From: Leptospira yanagawae serovar Saopaulo str. Sao Paulo = ATCC 700523
GTDB lineage: Bacteria > Spirochaetota > Leptospiria > Leptospirales > Leptospiraceae
Assembly: GCF_000332475.2 (NCBI RefSeq)
Contig: NZ_AOGX02000015.1
Span: 1,116,001 to 1,180,000 of the forward strand
Reading direction: 5' to 3'
Length of the DNA stretch: 64,000 nucleotides
Positions 44,708 to 53,520 of this stretch are shown piece by piece; position 1 is the first letter of the stretch; each line of letters starts with the position of its first letter. The notes below the pieces were generated by a model that saw nothing but the letters and a program-made list of their open reading frames with translations, searched no databases and had not been told where the DNA came from. Made by a program: the position numbers and the translations under genes.

Positions 44708-47269
44708 ATGGATTCATATTCTCTTATTTATTTTGAAAAACCAGAGGGGGTAATATCCAATTGGGAATATTTTTGGTACCAAATTCCTTATGGTGCACCT
44801 GGGATTCTCACTTTTGTAGTTGGCTTGTTTTTAAGTTATTTCGCATTCCAAAAGTTTCGTAAGTCAAAAGAGGATGATAAATTCTTTCACCTTAACTTAA
44901 CGATTTCCTTTATCAGTTTTGGATGTGTAGGGTTGGTTTTAACAACAAGAGCTTGGATCCAAGACGTGGAAACACTCGTTCTTTGGAATGATTTATTGTA
45001 TTTTTTAGTCGCCCCCCTTGCGCCAACTGCCTTTTACCTTGCTTATCATATGACAGGGAAACAGAGTAAATTATTATTATACTATTCTTATGTATGTTGG
45101 TTTGCCAGTTTCGTTTTGTATTTAGGTGTCATTTTAGGAAAAGGATTTGAAACCACTGTATTTGAATTTCCATTTGGAAAATACCCAAGAGGGAGTGCTT
45201 TCGTAAGGCCTTGGGGAATCCTCGCACCACTGGGATATTTTTTACTTATACTTCCTTCTTTTATCAAACATTATAAATACATGCGTAAACATTACCATCT
45301 AACACTATTCCATGGCGTGAATTTGTTATTTTTACTCACTACTTTAAATGCCCCAAGTATTTTAGGATTTAAAGTGTATCCTGGTGGATTCTTTTTATTC
45401 ATTCCAATGTTACTTGTTGCCTATGGAGTATTTCGCTCCGATTTTTTTGATGTAAATGAACTTCTATTCCAAAAAAATGGGATGTTTTACTTTTTATTCG
45501 CTCTACTTTCCTTTGTTTTGATTTTTATCTCGTTTGGTGTATCGTTTGGTCTTTCTCCGAATGCTTACGAATCAGCGAAATGGTATCCTTGGGGCATTCC
45601 TCCCGTTTTATCTGTGTTTGGTGCTGTATTTTTATCAATTATTGTTGCTGGAGCCAATCCTTCCGCAAGGATCAACCAACTTTGTGCCTTCGCTCTCATT
45701 CTCACTGGATTTTATGTGATCCAATCGGTTCCACTTAAGTTAAATATTTCTTATGTGGTGCAACTCCGTATTTCACAAATGACATTTGTTGCCTTTGCCT
45801 TTGCACCGAGTATCATGGTACGACTTGTATTTGAAGCCATTGGCCAAAAATCACCTGTTTGGTTACAAGGGATTGATTTCTTATGCATCACTGCTGCCAT
45901 CTTAGCACCATCTCCTTATTTATTTGTTGGTTACTTTGATTACCCGTGGTCTAGGGTGCATCATGGTGGCCCTGCAGAATTACTCGTTGGAGCAAACGGT
46001 GCCATTGCACTTGTTTTGGTATTATTTACCTTCATTCGCAATAAAGGGTATATCAATTTCGCATCCAAATGGATCATTGGTTCCTTTTTATTATCTGCAT
46101 TACTTCTGCTTGCGGCTTTGTTACCAAGCCATGGAATTCCCATTTATCCCATAGCTGATTTTCAATTTATACCAGCGTTTTTACTTGGTTATGCGGTTTT
46201 AAGGCATGGAGCATTGTCTTTAGAAGGTCGAACCATCCAACTCAGCCAAAGGTTAGCAAACCTAGGTCTCATCACCATGGCGATCGCAGCGGTTTTATAC
46301 TTTCCCTTGATCCGAGAACAATATGGAGTTGTTGAATCAGCCTTTCATTTAACCATGATCGTGTTACCACTAGTTCTCTTTAATTATTTGGTTGTTTACA
46401 TCATGTCGAGGCCACTCGCGGAAGAACTTGATATCAGTTATTTTTTGTTAGATTTGGAAAAACAAAAAGCAGATGAAGAAAGAGAAAAGGCACTCATTGC
46501 ACAAGACAAAGCAGAAGAAGCAAGAGAAGAATCCGAAAAACTTTTGTTAAACATTTTGCCATACAAAGTGGCCCAAGAACTAAAAACCAAAGGTAGTGTA
46601 AATCCAGTTCGTTTTGAAAACGCAACTGTATTATTCACTGACTTCAAAGGTTTTACAAAAGTTGCAGAAGGCATGGATGAACAAAGTTTGATTGAGGAAC
46701 TTGACGCTTGTTTCACACAATTTGATGAAATCATCCTACGTAATAATTTGGAGAAATTAAAAACCATCGGAGATAGTTATATGTGTGCCGGTGGACTGCC
46801 TGTTGAAAACAGGACCAGTGCCATTGATGCTTGTTTGGCGGCATTAGAAATCCAAAGTTTTATGAACCAATTGAAGGAAATCAAATCGGCGTTAAACCTT
46901 CCATTTTGGGAATTACGTTTGGGAATCCATACAGGTCCAGTGGTTGCGGGTGTTGTCGGTCGATTTAAATTTGCTTATGACATTTGGGGTGATACAGTAA
47001 ATACAGCCTCTCGTATGGAATCAGGTGGGGAAACAGGAAAAATCAATGTTTCCAAAGATACCTATGAACTTGTGAAGTATTTTTTTGAAACAGAATATAG
47101 AGGGAAAATTCATGGGAAAAACAAAGGGGATTTGGATATGTACTTTGTCCACCGCCTAAGGCCTCGTTATTCGCAAGACCCTTATGGTAAGGCACCAAAC
47201 CAATACTTCCGAGAAGTGTATGCTCGGATTTCTCGAGGTGCCAATATTCGGTGGAAAAAAGAATCTTAG
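44708..47269 (+). CDS. Membrane class III adenylate cyclase
   Basis: The 853-residue protein has about 14-16 membrane helices over residues 1-570, a short coiled coil (LDLEKQKADEEREKAL) and a C-terminal class III cyclase domain from about 635. ATVLFTDFKGFTKVA gives the metal-binding Asp. EKLKTIGDSYMCAGG carries the Lys, and YDIWGDTVNTASRM the Asp, that together select adenine, and the Asn/Arg transition-state pair is in NTASRM. It should make cAMP as a homodimer. The sensor part has no domain I can name. It is convergent with fliF. Confidence 0.87.
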   Translation: MDSYSLIYFEKPEGVISNWEYFWYQIPYGAPGILTFVVGLFLSYFAFQKFRKSKEDDKFFHLNLTISFISFGCVGLVLTTRAWIQDVETLVLWNDLLYFLVAPLAPTAFYLAYHMTGKQSKLLLYYSYVCWFASFVLYLGVILGKGFETTVFEFPFGKYPRGSAFVRPWGILAPLGYFLLILPSFIKHYKYMRKHYHLTLFHGVNLLFLLTTLNAPSILGFKVYPGGFFLFIPMLLVAYGVFRSDFFDVNELLFQKNGMFYFLFALLSFVLIFISFGVSFGLSPNAYESAKWYPWGIPPVLSVFGAVFLSIIVAGANPSARINQLCAFALILTGFYVIQSVPLKLNISYVVQLRISQMTFVAFAFAPSIMVRLVFEAIGQKSPVWLQGIDFLCITAAILAPSPYLFVGYFDYPWSRVHHGGPAELLVGANGAIALVLVLFTFIRNKGYINFASKWIIGSFLLSALLLLAALLPSHGIPIYPIADFQFIPAFLLGYAVLRHGALSLEGRTIQLSQRLANLGLITMAIAAVLYFPLIREQYGVVESAFHLTMIVLPLVLFNYLVVYIMSRPLAEELDISYFLLDLEKQKADEEREKALIAQDKAEEAREESEKLLLNILPYKVAQELKTKGSVNPVRFENATVLFTDFKGFTKVAEGMDEQSLIEELDACFTQFDEIILRNNLEKLKTIGDSYMCAGGLPVENRTSAIDACLAALEIQSFMNQLKEIKSALNLPFWELRLGIHTGPVVAGVVGRFKFAYDIWGDTVNTASRMESGGETGKINVSKDTYELVKYFFETEYRGKIHGKNKGDLDMYFVHRLRPRYSQDPYGKAPNQYFREVYARISRGANIRWKKES

Positions 47270-47307
47270 CTGTTCCTAATGTGAGGTTCAGCCAATTTAT
47301 ATTTGTC

Positions 47308-49008
47308 TTACGTTTGTTCCTCTTCCGCAAGCCAAGTACGGAGTAACTGGGCCACATCCTCTGGTTTTTCTTTTGCCAAGTTGATTGCGTTTTCGAGAAG
47401 CTCTCGCCTGAGTTTTTCGTCGAGGGAGAGTTCGACCTCTGCTCCCCCTTCGTCCATCACACGGAGTGCTGCTTCTCGCATCATTTGTTGTTGCGCAGCA
47501 AGTTCTTCTTCTCTCAGTCTTCTTCTTCTTGCGATTTCTTTTTTGATCGCACGATACACTAAGATGGCAAGAATGAGTAAAATCAGAATCACAAGGGATG
47601 CAATCACCATATTGCGGATCGCACGTTGCCTTTGGAATTCTTCATCTTCCAAACGGAATTGTTCGGTTCTATCTTTTGGAATTGTGATCACACTGATTTG
47701 GTCACCACGAGAACGAGTGTATCCAATCGCTGCTTCCAAATTTTTGCGAATGAGTTTTAGGTCTGTTTCTGCAACTGGGATGTACTTACGATCATAACCC
47801 AATCCATCTTCACGTTCTTTTCGTTCCCAAACTCCATCCACTACTACTGACAAACCAATCTTTTCGATTTTCCATGGTTGGCGTTTGATGTCTTTTACAC
47901 GTTTGTTGAATTCGTAGTTATTGATATTTTCGTCTTTAGAATACTCTGCTTTTTGGTAATCAGTATCTTTGTAACCTGGAGGAAGGTTTGGTTCTGTCCC
48001 TGCTGGACCATCTGGTGTAAATCCTCTTCCTTTAAAAGATTCTTTTGTTTCTTTTGAAGATACCTTTAAGGAATATCCATCGACCAATTTACGTTCGTTA
48101 TATGGAGTATCAGGGTTATCTTCTTCGGCAACAACTGGTAATACTTCGTTTTCGGTTAAGGATTCTTGGTCCCAGTTAAATGAGTATTCGAAACGAGTGA
48201 TATCCACTCGATCCTCGCCACCCAAATACCAACGTAAGGTGTTGCGGATATCAATGAGGCGTTTGACACGTTCTTCTTCTTCGATTCGTAATTTTTCTTG
48301 GACAATTCTTAATTCTAACCTTTCTTTTTCTAAGTCTTCTTCAAAATCAGAAATGATTTTTCCATCGGGATCGGCAACACTTACGTTTTCTGGTTTGAGT
48401 TTGGGAACGGCTCTTGCGACTAAGTTCACAATCCCTTTGATCTCTTTTTTGCTAATGCCTTCCACACCTGGACGGAAGTGTAAGATCACACTTGCTTTGA
48501 CGGGATAGGAATTGGACTCAAACAAATCACCTTCAGGGATCGCAATGTTTACATCTGCTTTTTCAATGGGACGTAAGGTGTTAAGCGACTTTTCAATCGC
48601 ACCTTTGAGAGCTCTGTACTTTTTGATGTCTTTGTCAAATTGTGTTTCTGTGAATTTTTCAATATCGAAGAGTTCCCAACCAGTGACACCAGCAGGGATT
48701 AAATTTTCTTGTGCTAATTTTGTGACGATCTCTTGCCTTTGTTCTGGATCCACAGTGATGACACTTGTTTCGCTGGAACCATAGGAATACCCAAGGGCAT
48801 CTAATTTTTTGGTCACCTCAGAGAAGTCTTTGGAATCCAAGTCTTTGAAAAGAACCACTCGGTTCCTTTGGGAAGAGACATTGGAGAGGATGATGATGGC
48901 CACCACTACCACTGCAAGCACCCCAGCCAAAATCATTTTTTTGGTTTTATCGAGTTTGTTGAATAACTCTTTTAGATTATCGATGATCTTTTGCAGTGGT
49001 TCAGGCAT
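47308..49008 (-). CDS. fliF: Flagellar MS-ring protein FliF
   Basis: The ATG at 49008 gives 566 residues (a longer frame to 49176 runs into the mazE region). The first membrane helix is [18 protein letters not shown] at about residues 25-42. The YscJ/FliF ring-building domain spans about 50-230 ([21 protein letters not shown] region, here [15 protein letters not shown], then [13 protein letters not shown]). The second helix is near 470-490, and a cytoplasmic FliG-binding tail ends in [14 protein letters not shown]. It forms the base of the flagellar motor. fliG does not follow; the next gene is a convergent cyclase. fliE-flgC-flgB lie 7.6 kb upstream. Confidence 0.95.
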   Translation of the reverse strand: MPEPLQKIIDNLKELFNKLDKTKKMILAGVLAVVVVAIIILSNVSSQRNRVVLFKDLDSKDFSEVTKKLDALGYSYGSSETSVITVDPEQRQEIVTKLAQENLIPAGVTGWELFDIEKFTETQFDKDIKKYRALKGAIEKSLNTLRPIEKADVNIAIPEGDLFESNSYPVKASVILHFRPGVEGISKKEIKGIVNLVARAVPKLKPENVSVADPDGKIISDFEEDLEKERLELRIVQEKLRIEEEERVKRLIDIRNTLRWYLGGEDRVDITRFEYSFNWDQESLTENEVLPVVAEEDNPDTPYNERKLVDGYSLKVSSKETKESFKGRGFTPDGPAGTEPNLPPGYKDTDYQKAEYSKDENINNYEFNKRVKDIKRQPWKIEKIGLSVVVDGVWERKEREDGLGYDRKYIPVAETDLKLIRKNLEAAIGYTRSRGDQISVITIPKDRTEQFRLEDEEFQRQRAIRNMVIASLVILILLILAILVYRAIKKEIARRRRLREEELAAQQQMMREAALRVMDEGGAEVELSLDEKLRRELLENAINLAKEKPEDVAQLLRTWLAEEEQT

Positions 49009-49117
49009 AGTTCGGGCCTCGTCGAGATTTGAGACATAATGCCACGAAATCCCCGAATTGTACAAGTACTTTTCGGGGAGAAGGTGGGAACCAATATCCA
49101 GTCTCAAATCTTTCTCA

Positions 49118-49146
49118 TTGACGAAAGGATTGCATGTTATTACATT
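49118..49146 (+). promoter_or_regulatory. Predicted mazEF promoter
   Basis: TTGACG (49118-49123), a 17-base spacer, then TACATT (49141-49146) resembles a sigma-70 promoter. Transcription would begin near 49153, only a few bases before the mazE ATG at 49156, so the mRNA could be leaderless. Confidence 0.45.
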
Positions 49147-49157
49147 GTAATTACAAT
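49144..49157. promoter_or_regulatory. Palindromic operator overlapping the mazE start
   Basis: ATTGTAATTACAAT is a 14-base perfect palindrome that covers part of the predicted -10 box and the first two bases of the mazE ATG. MazE/AbrB-fold antitoxins commonly bind such palindromes to repress their own operon. Confidence 0.6.
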
Positions 49158-49404
49158 GAAAGTAGCCGTCGTACAAGTTGGTAATTCCAAAGGCATACGA
49201 ATCCCGAAAGCAATACTTGCAGAATGTCAGATTGAAGATGCAGTGGAGCTGCAGCTCGAGGGTGATAAAATTATCATTTCACCCTATAAAGGGAGACCAA
49301 GACAAGGTTGGGCGACCCAATTCCAGGAGATGGCGAAACAGGACGATGACTCACTCCTTTTGCCAGATGTTTTGGAACTAGAAGTTGAGGATTGGGAATG
49401 GTGA
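49156..49404 (+). CDS. mazE: MazE-type antitoxin (AbrB fold)
   Basis: The ATG at 49156 gives 82 residues. The swapped-hairpin DNA-binding domain is [19 protein letters not shown] (about 3-22), then [17 protein letters not shown]. The acidic, Trp-containing tail ([14 protein letters not shown]) is the part that blocks the toxin. No ribosome site precedes the ATG, in line with a leaderless start. The palindrome over the start should serve autoregulation. mazF starts within its last codons. Confidence 0.9.
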   Translation: MKVAVVQVGNSKGIRIPKAILAECQIEDAVELQLEGDKIIISPYKGRPRQGWATQFQEMAKQDDDSLLLPDVLELEVEDWEW

Positions 49405-49721
49405 CGAAACAGTATGATATCTATCTCGTCAATTTGGATCCAACTGTTGGCCATGAAATCCAAAAATCAAGGCCTTGTATTGTAATTTCTCCCAATGAGA
49501 TGAACGAATTCATTCGCACTGTGATGATCGCTCCTATGACGACTGTGAATCGAGAATACCCAACTCGGGTATCTATTTCCTTTCAAGGTAAAAAAGGTTA
49601 CATTGTTTTAGACCAGATCCGAACTGTGGATCGATCGAGATTGATACAAAAACTTGGATCTTCCGATCCAAAAACCAATCAAAAAATCAAAAATGTCATC
49701 AAAGAAATGTTAGTTGATTGA
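49398..49721 (+). CDS. mazF: MazF/PemK-type mRNA interferase toxin
   Basis: The ATG at 49398, with GAGG seven bases upstream, gives 107 residues and overlaps the mazE stop. The fold is clear from QYDIYLVNLDPTVGHEIQKSRP (core YLVNLDPTVGHEIQKSRP), CIVISPNEMNE, VMIAPMTTV and KGYIVLDQIRTVDRSRL. The active-site Arg (KSRP) and Thr (PMTT) of MazF RNases are present. Free MazF cuts single-stranded RNA at short sites and stops growth; the target sequence cannot be read from here. Confidence 0.93.
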   Translation: MVTKQYDIYLVNLDPTVGHEIQKSRPCIVISPNEMNEFIRTVMIAPMTTVNREYPTRVSISFQGKKGYIVLDQIRTVDRSRLIQKLGSSDPKTNQKIKNVIKEMLVD

Positions 49722-49780
49722 AAGGATCTCGATACCTATAGAAATCCAAATCATCTAACTATTTTAATCATTAAGAATGC

Positions 49781-51247
49781 TTATACCCCTTCCACTTTTT
49801 GGAAGACTCTGTCAAAACGTTTCAAAGCATCATCAATCACTGCGTCGGTATCGGCTGCACTTGTATACAAACGACTACCCGCTAAGGTCACAAGTCCTTC
49901 TGACATATAAGCGGCTCCCATCTCTTCCATTGCATGTTTCCGTTTGTGTGCTTCTGCAATGGTTTTTTTGATGGTCCAAAACTTTTTGATATTGATATCA
50001 AGTAACATCGTACCAACGGTCTCCAAGTGGCAAATGGACCCTTGGTTGAAAGCAACAAAAGGTAAATCGTATTTTTTGATGAGTTTTTGTAGGCCTTTTG
50101 TGAGTCTGTCGCCGGCTCGGCCTGATGTTTCACATGCCTTTGTTTTTTCCATTTCGCATAACGTAAAGTAACCGGCAAGCGAACTGAGTGGGTTTGCCGC
50201 CATAGTCCCACCGATTAACGCTTTTTTGGTGCCAGTTTGTAATCCGGCAGATACATACTTCATGTATTCTTTTTTTCCACCAAGACCACCTGCAGATGGA
50301 TACCCACCAGCGACAACCTTTCCAAACACAGTGAGGTCAGGGTCCACACCAAAATAACCTTGGGCACCACTGAGACCAATTCGGAATGCAGTGACCACTT
50401 CATCAAAGATGAGAAGGGCTCCGTATTTGTTACAAAGTTCTCTCACTCCTTTGTTAAAATTGAGATCAAGAGGTCTTGTTCCACTTTCAGGACCAACTGG
50501 TTCGATGAGGACAGCGGCAGTTCCTCCAAAAAAACGATTTCGTTTCAAGACAGATTCGAGTGAGTTCAAATCGTTCGGATAAAATTCTTGTGTGTATTTG
50601 AAGATTGATCTAGGAACACCATTGGCTTCAAAATGCCTTGTGCCTGGGATTCGTAATCCGTAGGCAAGTTGGTCACTCCATCCATGGTAGGCTCCTCCCA
50701 TCTTGACGATGTTTTTCTTTTTGGTGGCAAGCCTTGCCACTCGGATGGAAGCCATACAGGCTTCGGTTCCGGAACCTAACATACGAAACATTTCCACTGA
50801 AGGAACAAGTTCGACAATTTTTTCAGCAAGTTTGTATTCGTATTCGTGGAAGAGCCCTGTCACAGGACCTGTGGTATCCAATAGTTCGATGACTTTTTTA
50901 CGAACGCTCGTAGGGTTACTGCCGAGGACTGTTGGTCCACCGGCTTGTAAGAAGTCGATGTATTTGTTCCCATCCAAATCATAGAGATACGCCCCTGCTG
51001 CTTTTGTGAAAACAAGAGGGAAAGGAAAATTAAAGGATAAGTTGTGTTGGACACCACCCGGGATGTATTCCGAAGCCTTTGTGATCATTGCTTTGGACTG
51101 AATGCATTTTTTTTCAAAATAGTTTTGGAGGATGTTCTCCATTTCAGTTTTGCGGATAGAACGGATCGGCAAGGAAACTAATTTCCGTAAGTCTTTGTAG
51201 GTTTGTTCTACGTTTGGGTATTCGTTGATGGAAAAGCCTGTGGCCAT
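49781..51247 (-). CDS. Class III PLP aminotransferase (glutamate-1-semialdehyde aminomutase-like)
   Basis: The 488-residue protein has an extra N-terminal helical stretch of about 50 residues. The class III core then shows YIPGGVQHNLS, GNKYIDFLQAGGPTVLG, LGSGTEACMASIRVAR, GAYHGWSDQ, LIFDEVVTAFRIGLSGAQG (Asp under PLP) and FGKVVAGGYPSAGGLGG with the Schiff-base Lys. It resembles HemL most closely, but its context (FLVCR-like carrier, FGGY kinase, TetR) and the extension suggest another amino or amino-alcohol substrate. A palindrome lies between it and the divergent tetR gene. Confidence 0.8.
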   Translation of the reverse strand: MATGFSINEYPNVEQTYKDLRKLVSLPIRSIRKTEMENILQNYFEKKCIQSKAMITKASEYIPGGVQHNLSFNFPFPLVFTKAAGAYLYDLDGNKYIDFLQAGGPTVLGSNPTSVRKKVIELLDTTGPVTGLFHEYEYKLAEKIVELVPSVEMFRMLGSGTEACMASIRVARLATKKKNIVKMGGAYHGWSDQLAYGLRIPGTRHFEANGVPRSIFKYTQEFYPNDLNSLESVLKRNRFFGGTAAVLIEPVGPESGTRPLDLNFNKGVRELCNKYGALLIFDEVVTAFRIGLSGAQGYFGVDPDLTVFGKVVAGGYPSAGGLGGKKEYMKYVSAGLQTGTKKALIGGTMAANPLSSLAGYFTLCEMEKTKACETSGRAGDRLTKGLQKLIKKYDLPFVAFNQGSICHLETVGTMLLDINIKKFWTIKKTIAEAHKRKHAMEEMGAAYMSEGLVTLAGSRLYTSAADTDAVIDDALKRFDRVFQKVEGV

Positions 51248-51277
51248 ACGATCGTTACCTCGTCAGGGTTCTTTTGA

Positions 51278-51311
51278 CTTGACAATGAGTGAGTCATCAC
51301 TCATTGTCAAG
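51278..51311. promoter_or_regulatory. Long palindrome between aminotransferase and tetR genes
   Basis: CTTGACAATGAGTGA (51278-51292) and its exact complement (51297-51311) flank GTCA: a 15-base perfect inverted repeat. It contains TTGACA on both strands and the half-site TGAGTGA, also found at 53408-53423. Probably the TetR operator. Confidence 0.7.
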
Positions 51312-51407
51312 AAGGAAATTCTCAAAATGCGAAAGTTTCCTGGATTCACTCGAAATTCAGATCAATTTCCTTGAGAAATCCAGCCTTTTTTCATTTATAG
51401 GACGGGG

Positions 51408-52070
51408 ATGGGTATGGCAGAGACAAAACACTTTAACGAAAGTTTCGAACGGATTTCAGAAGAAAAACGGACTCGGATTTTATCCATTGCCATTTCTGAG
51501 TTTGCCAACCGGGGTTTTACGAGCGCCAATACCAATACGATCGCCCAAAAAGCAGGGATCAGTGTTGGTTCCCTTTATAAGTACTTCGAAACCAAAGAAG
51601 ATTTTTTCCTTACGGTTGTGGATTACGGGATCAACCAATTGGAAAAAACATTGGAAACCGTTTTGTCCATGGATTTGGATTTTTTTGGTAAAATTGAAAA
51701 GATCATTCGGATCATCCAAACTCACTCTCGCACTAACCAAGACATCATCCGGCTCTACAATGAAATGACAACAGAAAGTAATTATGAACTCATCACACGC
51801 CTGTCAGGTGAGTTGGAATCTCTATCAGCAAAATGTTATATCGATTTGATTCAAAAGGCAAAGGAAGAAGGAACCATTGCCAGTGATGTGGATAGTAATT
51901 TGTCTGCCTTTTTACTTGATAATATCTTTATGACCTTACAGTTTTCTTATGCCACTGTGTACTACAAGGAAAGGATGAAAATCTATTTAGGGGATGGTGT
52001 CTTTGAAAAAGATGAAGACATTGTCCAAGCTGTTATGAAATTCATCAGACGAGCACTCGGTGTCCGTTAA
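51408..52070 (+). CDS. TetR/AcrR-family transcriptional regulator
   Basis: The 220-residue protein has the TetR helix-turn-helix in the first 60 residues: TRILSIAISEFANRGF, NTIAQKAGISVGSLYKYFETK, DFFLTVV (longest motif shown as AQKAGISVGSLYKYFETK). The remaining helical domain is the ligand-binding and dimer part. An ATG at 51414 is an alternative start. It is divergent from the aminotransferase gene, with the long palindrome between, and tail-overlaps the MFS gene by four bases. It is the obvious candidate to bind the TGAGTGA/TCACTCA palindromes. Confidence 0.88.
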   Translation: MGMAETKHFNESFERISEEKRTRILSIAISEFANRGFTSANTNTIAQKAGISVGSLYKYFETKEDFFLTVVDYGINQLEKTLETVLSMDLDFFGKIEKIIRIIQTHSRTNQDIIRLYNEMTTESNYELITRLSGELESLSAKCYIDLIQKAKEEGTIASDVDSNLSAFLLDNIFMTLQFSYATVYYKERMKIYLGDGVFEKDEDIVQAVMKFIRRALGVR

Positions 52071-53272
52071 GGTTCCATAAACGGACTTTCTTTTAGTCGA
52101 AAGACTAAAGCAAGTGTAATTGCTGTTAGTGCCAGTAATACATATAAAAACGATACCATCCCAAAAAAGTTAAGTCCTAGGATGAAAAGAATTCCTGATA
52201 CTTGGCCTACAAGCAGTAATAATCCTTGTGAAGTTGATTCTGGTGCAGGGGATGTAATTTCAGCACAGTATTGGAACCCGATGGGTGCACCAATTCCAAG
52301 TAGAAAAAATCCAATCACAATCGATCCAAAAAGTAAGCTTATAAAACCTTCTAACAAAACAAAAATGCTAAGCCCTGTCATGAACCCAATCATTGCGATG
52401 ATTAAAAATAGTTTTCGTTTTTGGATTTTGTCAGAGATCGGTGGGATGATCACACCTCCAAAAATCCCTGCGATGAGCATCACACCTCCCACAAGACCGG
52501 ATTCTTCTGTGGTAAGTCCCTTGATCTCACAAATTTGATCAATGCAAGTACTCACTGCATTGAAGACACCAAGCCCAATCAGAAACAAAAAAAGAATTTT
52601 TTTCATATCCGCTTGTTTCCATAAAAAAGATATCCCTTCCATAAAAGGCAATTCATGGTCTTCCCCGTGGGTACTTGGCGAAGTAGGTGGTTTTTCTTTG
52701 ATCAAAATTAAAAATAGAATCGCACTCACCATTGAAACAAATCCATATACCTTCATCACTTGTGGAATGGTCTGTCCACTGTGTAATAAAATAGGTGTGA
52801 GGATCATCACAATGATGATCCCTAAAAACTGAGCGAGGGTTCCAAGAGCAACGGAAGTGGCTCGTTCTTGGATGGGAAACCATAATACACTGATTTTTGT
52901 TACCGCATTGAGTAAAAATGGTTGGGCGATCGCAAGGCCAAGTTGGCAAACAAATACCATCGTATAATCAGATGCGTAAAAACCTTTGAGTAACCCAAAA
53001 ACACCTGTTAGGATTGCTCCAAATCCAACACCAATTTTCACTCCATAAGTATCAATGACATAGGAAGCGGGGATTGCGATGAAGACAAAAACGACTAAAA
53101 AGATAAGAGAGAGGAGATCAATCTGTAAGGCAGAGACTTGGAAAAACTCTTTTGCTTCCCTTGCGATTGGTGCAAACGTAAGCCATTGCAAACAAATGGT
53201 CGCTGTGATCACGATGTAGGCAAAAAGTACCACCCAACGGTATCGATATAGTTTTACTGGCACTTGGTTCAT
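52067..53272 (-). CDS. MFS transporter, FLVCR-like
   Basis: The ATG at 53272 follows GGGAGGGA at five bases, giving 401 residues and 12 membrane helices. The opening (YRYRWVVLFAYIVITATICL, then LQWLTFAPIAREA) and LGLAIAQPFLLNAVTKISV with WFPIQERATSVALG closely resemble the FLVCR branch of the major facilitator family. Animal FLVCR1 and FLVCR2 carry choline and ethanolamine. The substrate here is inferred only. It is convergent with tetR and divergent from the FGGY kinase, with a palindrome in between. Confidence 0.78.
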   Translation of the reverse strand: MNQVPVKLYRYRWVVLFAYIVITATICLQWLTFAPIAREAKEFFQVSALQIDLLSLIFLVVFVFIAIPASYVIDTYGVKIGVGFGAILTGVFGLLKGFYASDYTMVFVCQLGLAIAQPFLLNAVTKISVLWFPIQERATSVALGTLAQFLGIIIVMILTPILLHSGQTIPQVMKVYGFVSMVSAILFLILIKEKPPTSPSTHGEDHELPFMEGISFLWKQADMKKILFLFLIGLGVFNAVSTCIDQICEIKGLTTEESGLVGGVMLIAGIFGGVIIPPISDKIQKRKLFLIIAMIGFMTGLSIFVLLEGFISLLFGSIVIGFFLLGIGAPIGFQYCAEITSPAPESTSQGLLLLVGQVSGILFILGLNFFGMVSFLYVLLALTAITLALVFRLKESPFMEP

Positions 53273-53407
53273 AGAAATCCCTCCCTTGTTTCCCAATGGT
53301 TACACATCGTTTTTGGATCCCATTTCGTAAGTCTGCTCACTTCGTTCGGAAACGGTTGGTAGAGATCAAAAATCGATTGCCAACGGAGCTGATCCTACGA
53401 AATCTTT

Positions 53408-53423
53408 GTGAGTGATCACTCAC
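53408..53423. promoter_or_regulatory. Perfect palindrome between MFS and kinase genes
   Basis: GTGAGTGATCACTCAC is a 16-base perfect palindrome in the 248-base divergent region. It uses the same half-site (TGAGTGA/TCACTCA) as the palindrome at 51278-51311, but with no spacer where that one has four bases. Confidence 0.65.
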
Positions 53424-53520
53424 TTTTTTCCGGTTGGGAAAGAAAAATCCCAAATTGACCCTAAATGGAGGGCAAACACAAGAAAAATGGGAGAGAAAGC
53501 CCCGAATTGAAGGAGTTTCC

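Noticed and set aside
47303..47797. A Ser-rich open frame on the plus strand
   Set aside because: It mirrors the FliF C-terminal coding region; the repeated Ser and Arg come from reversed Glu and Leu codons.
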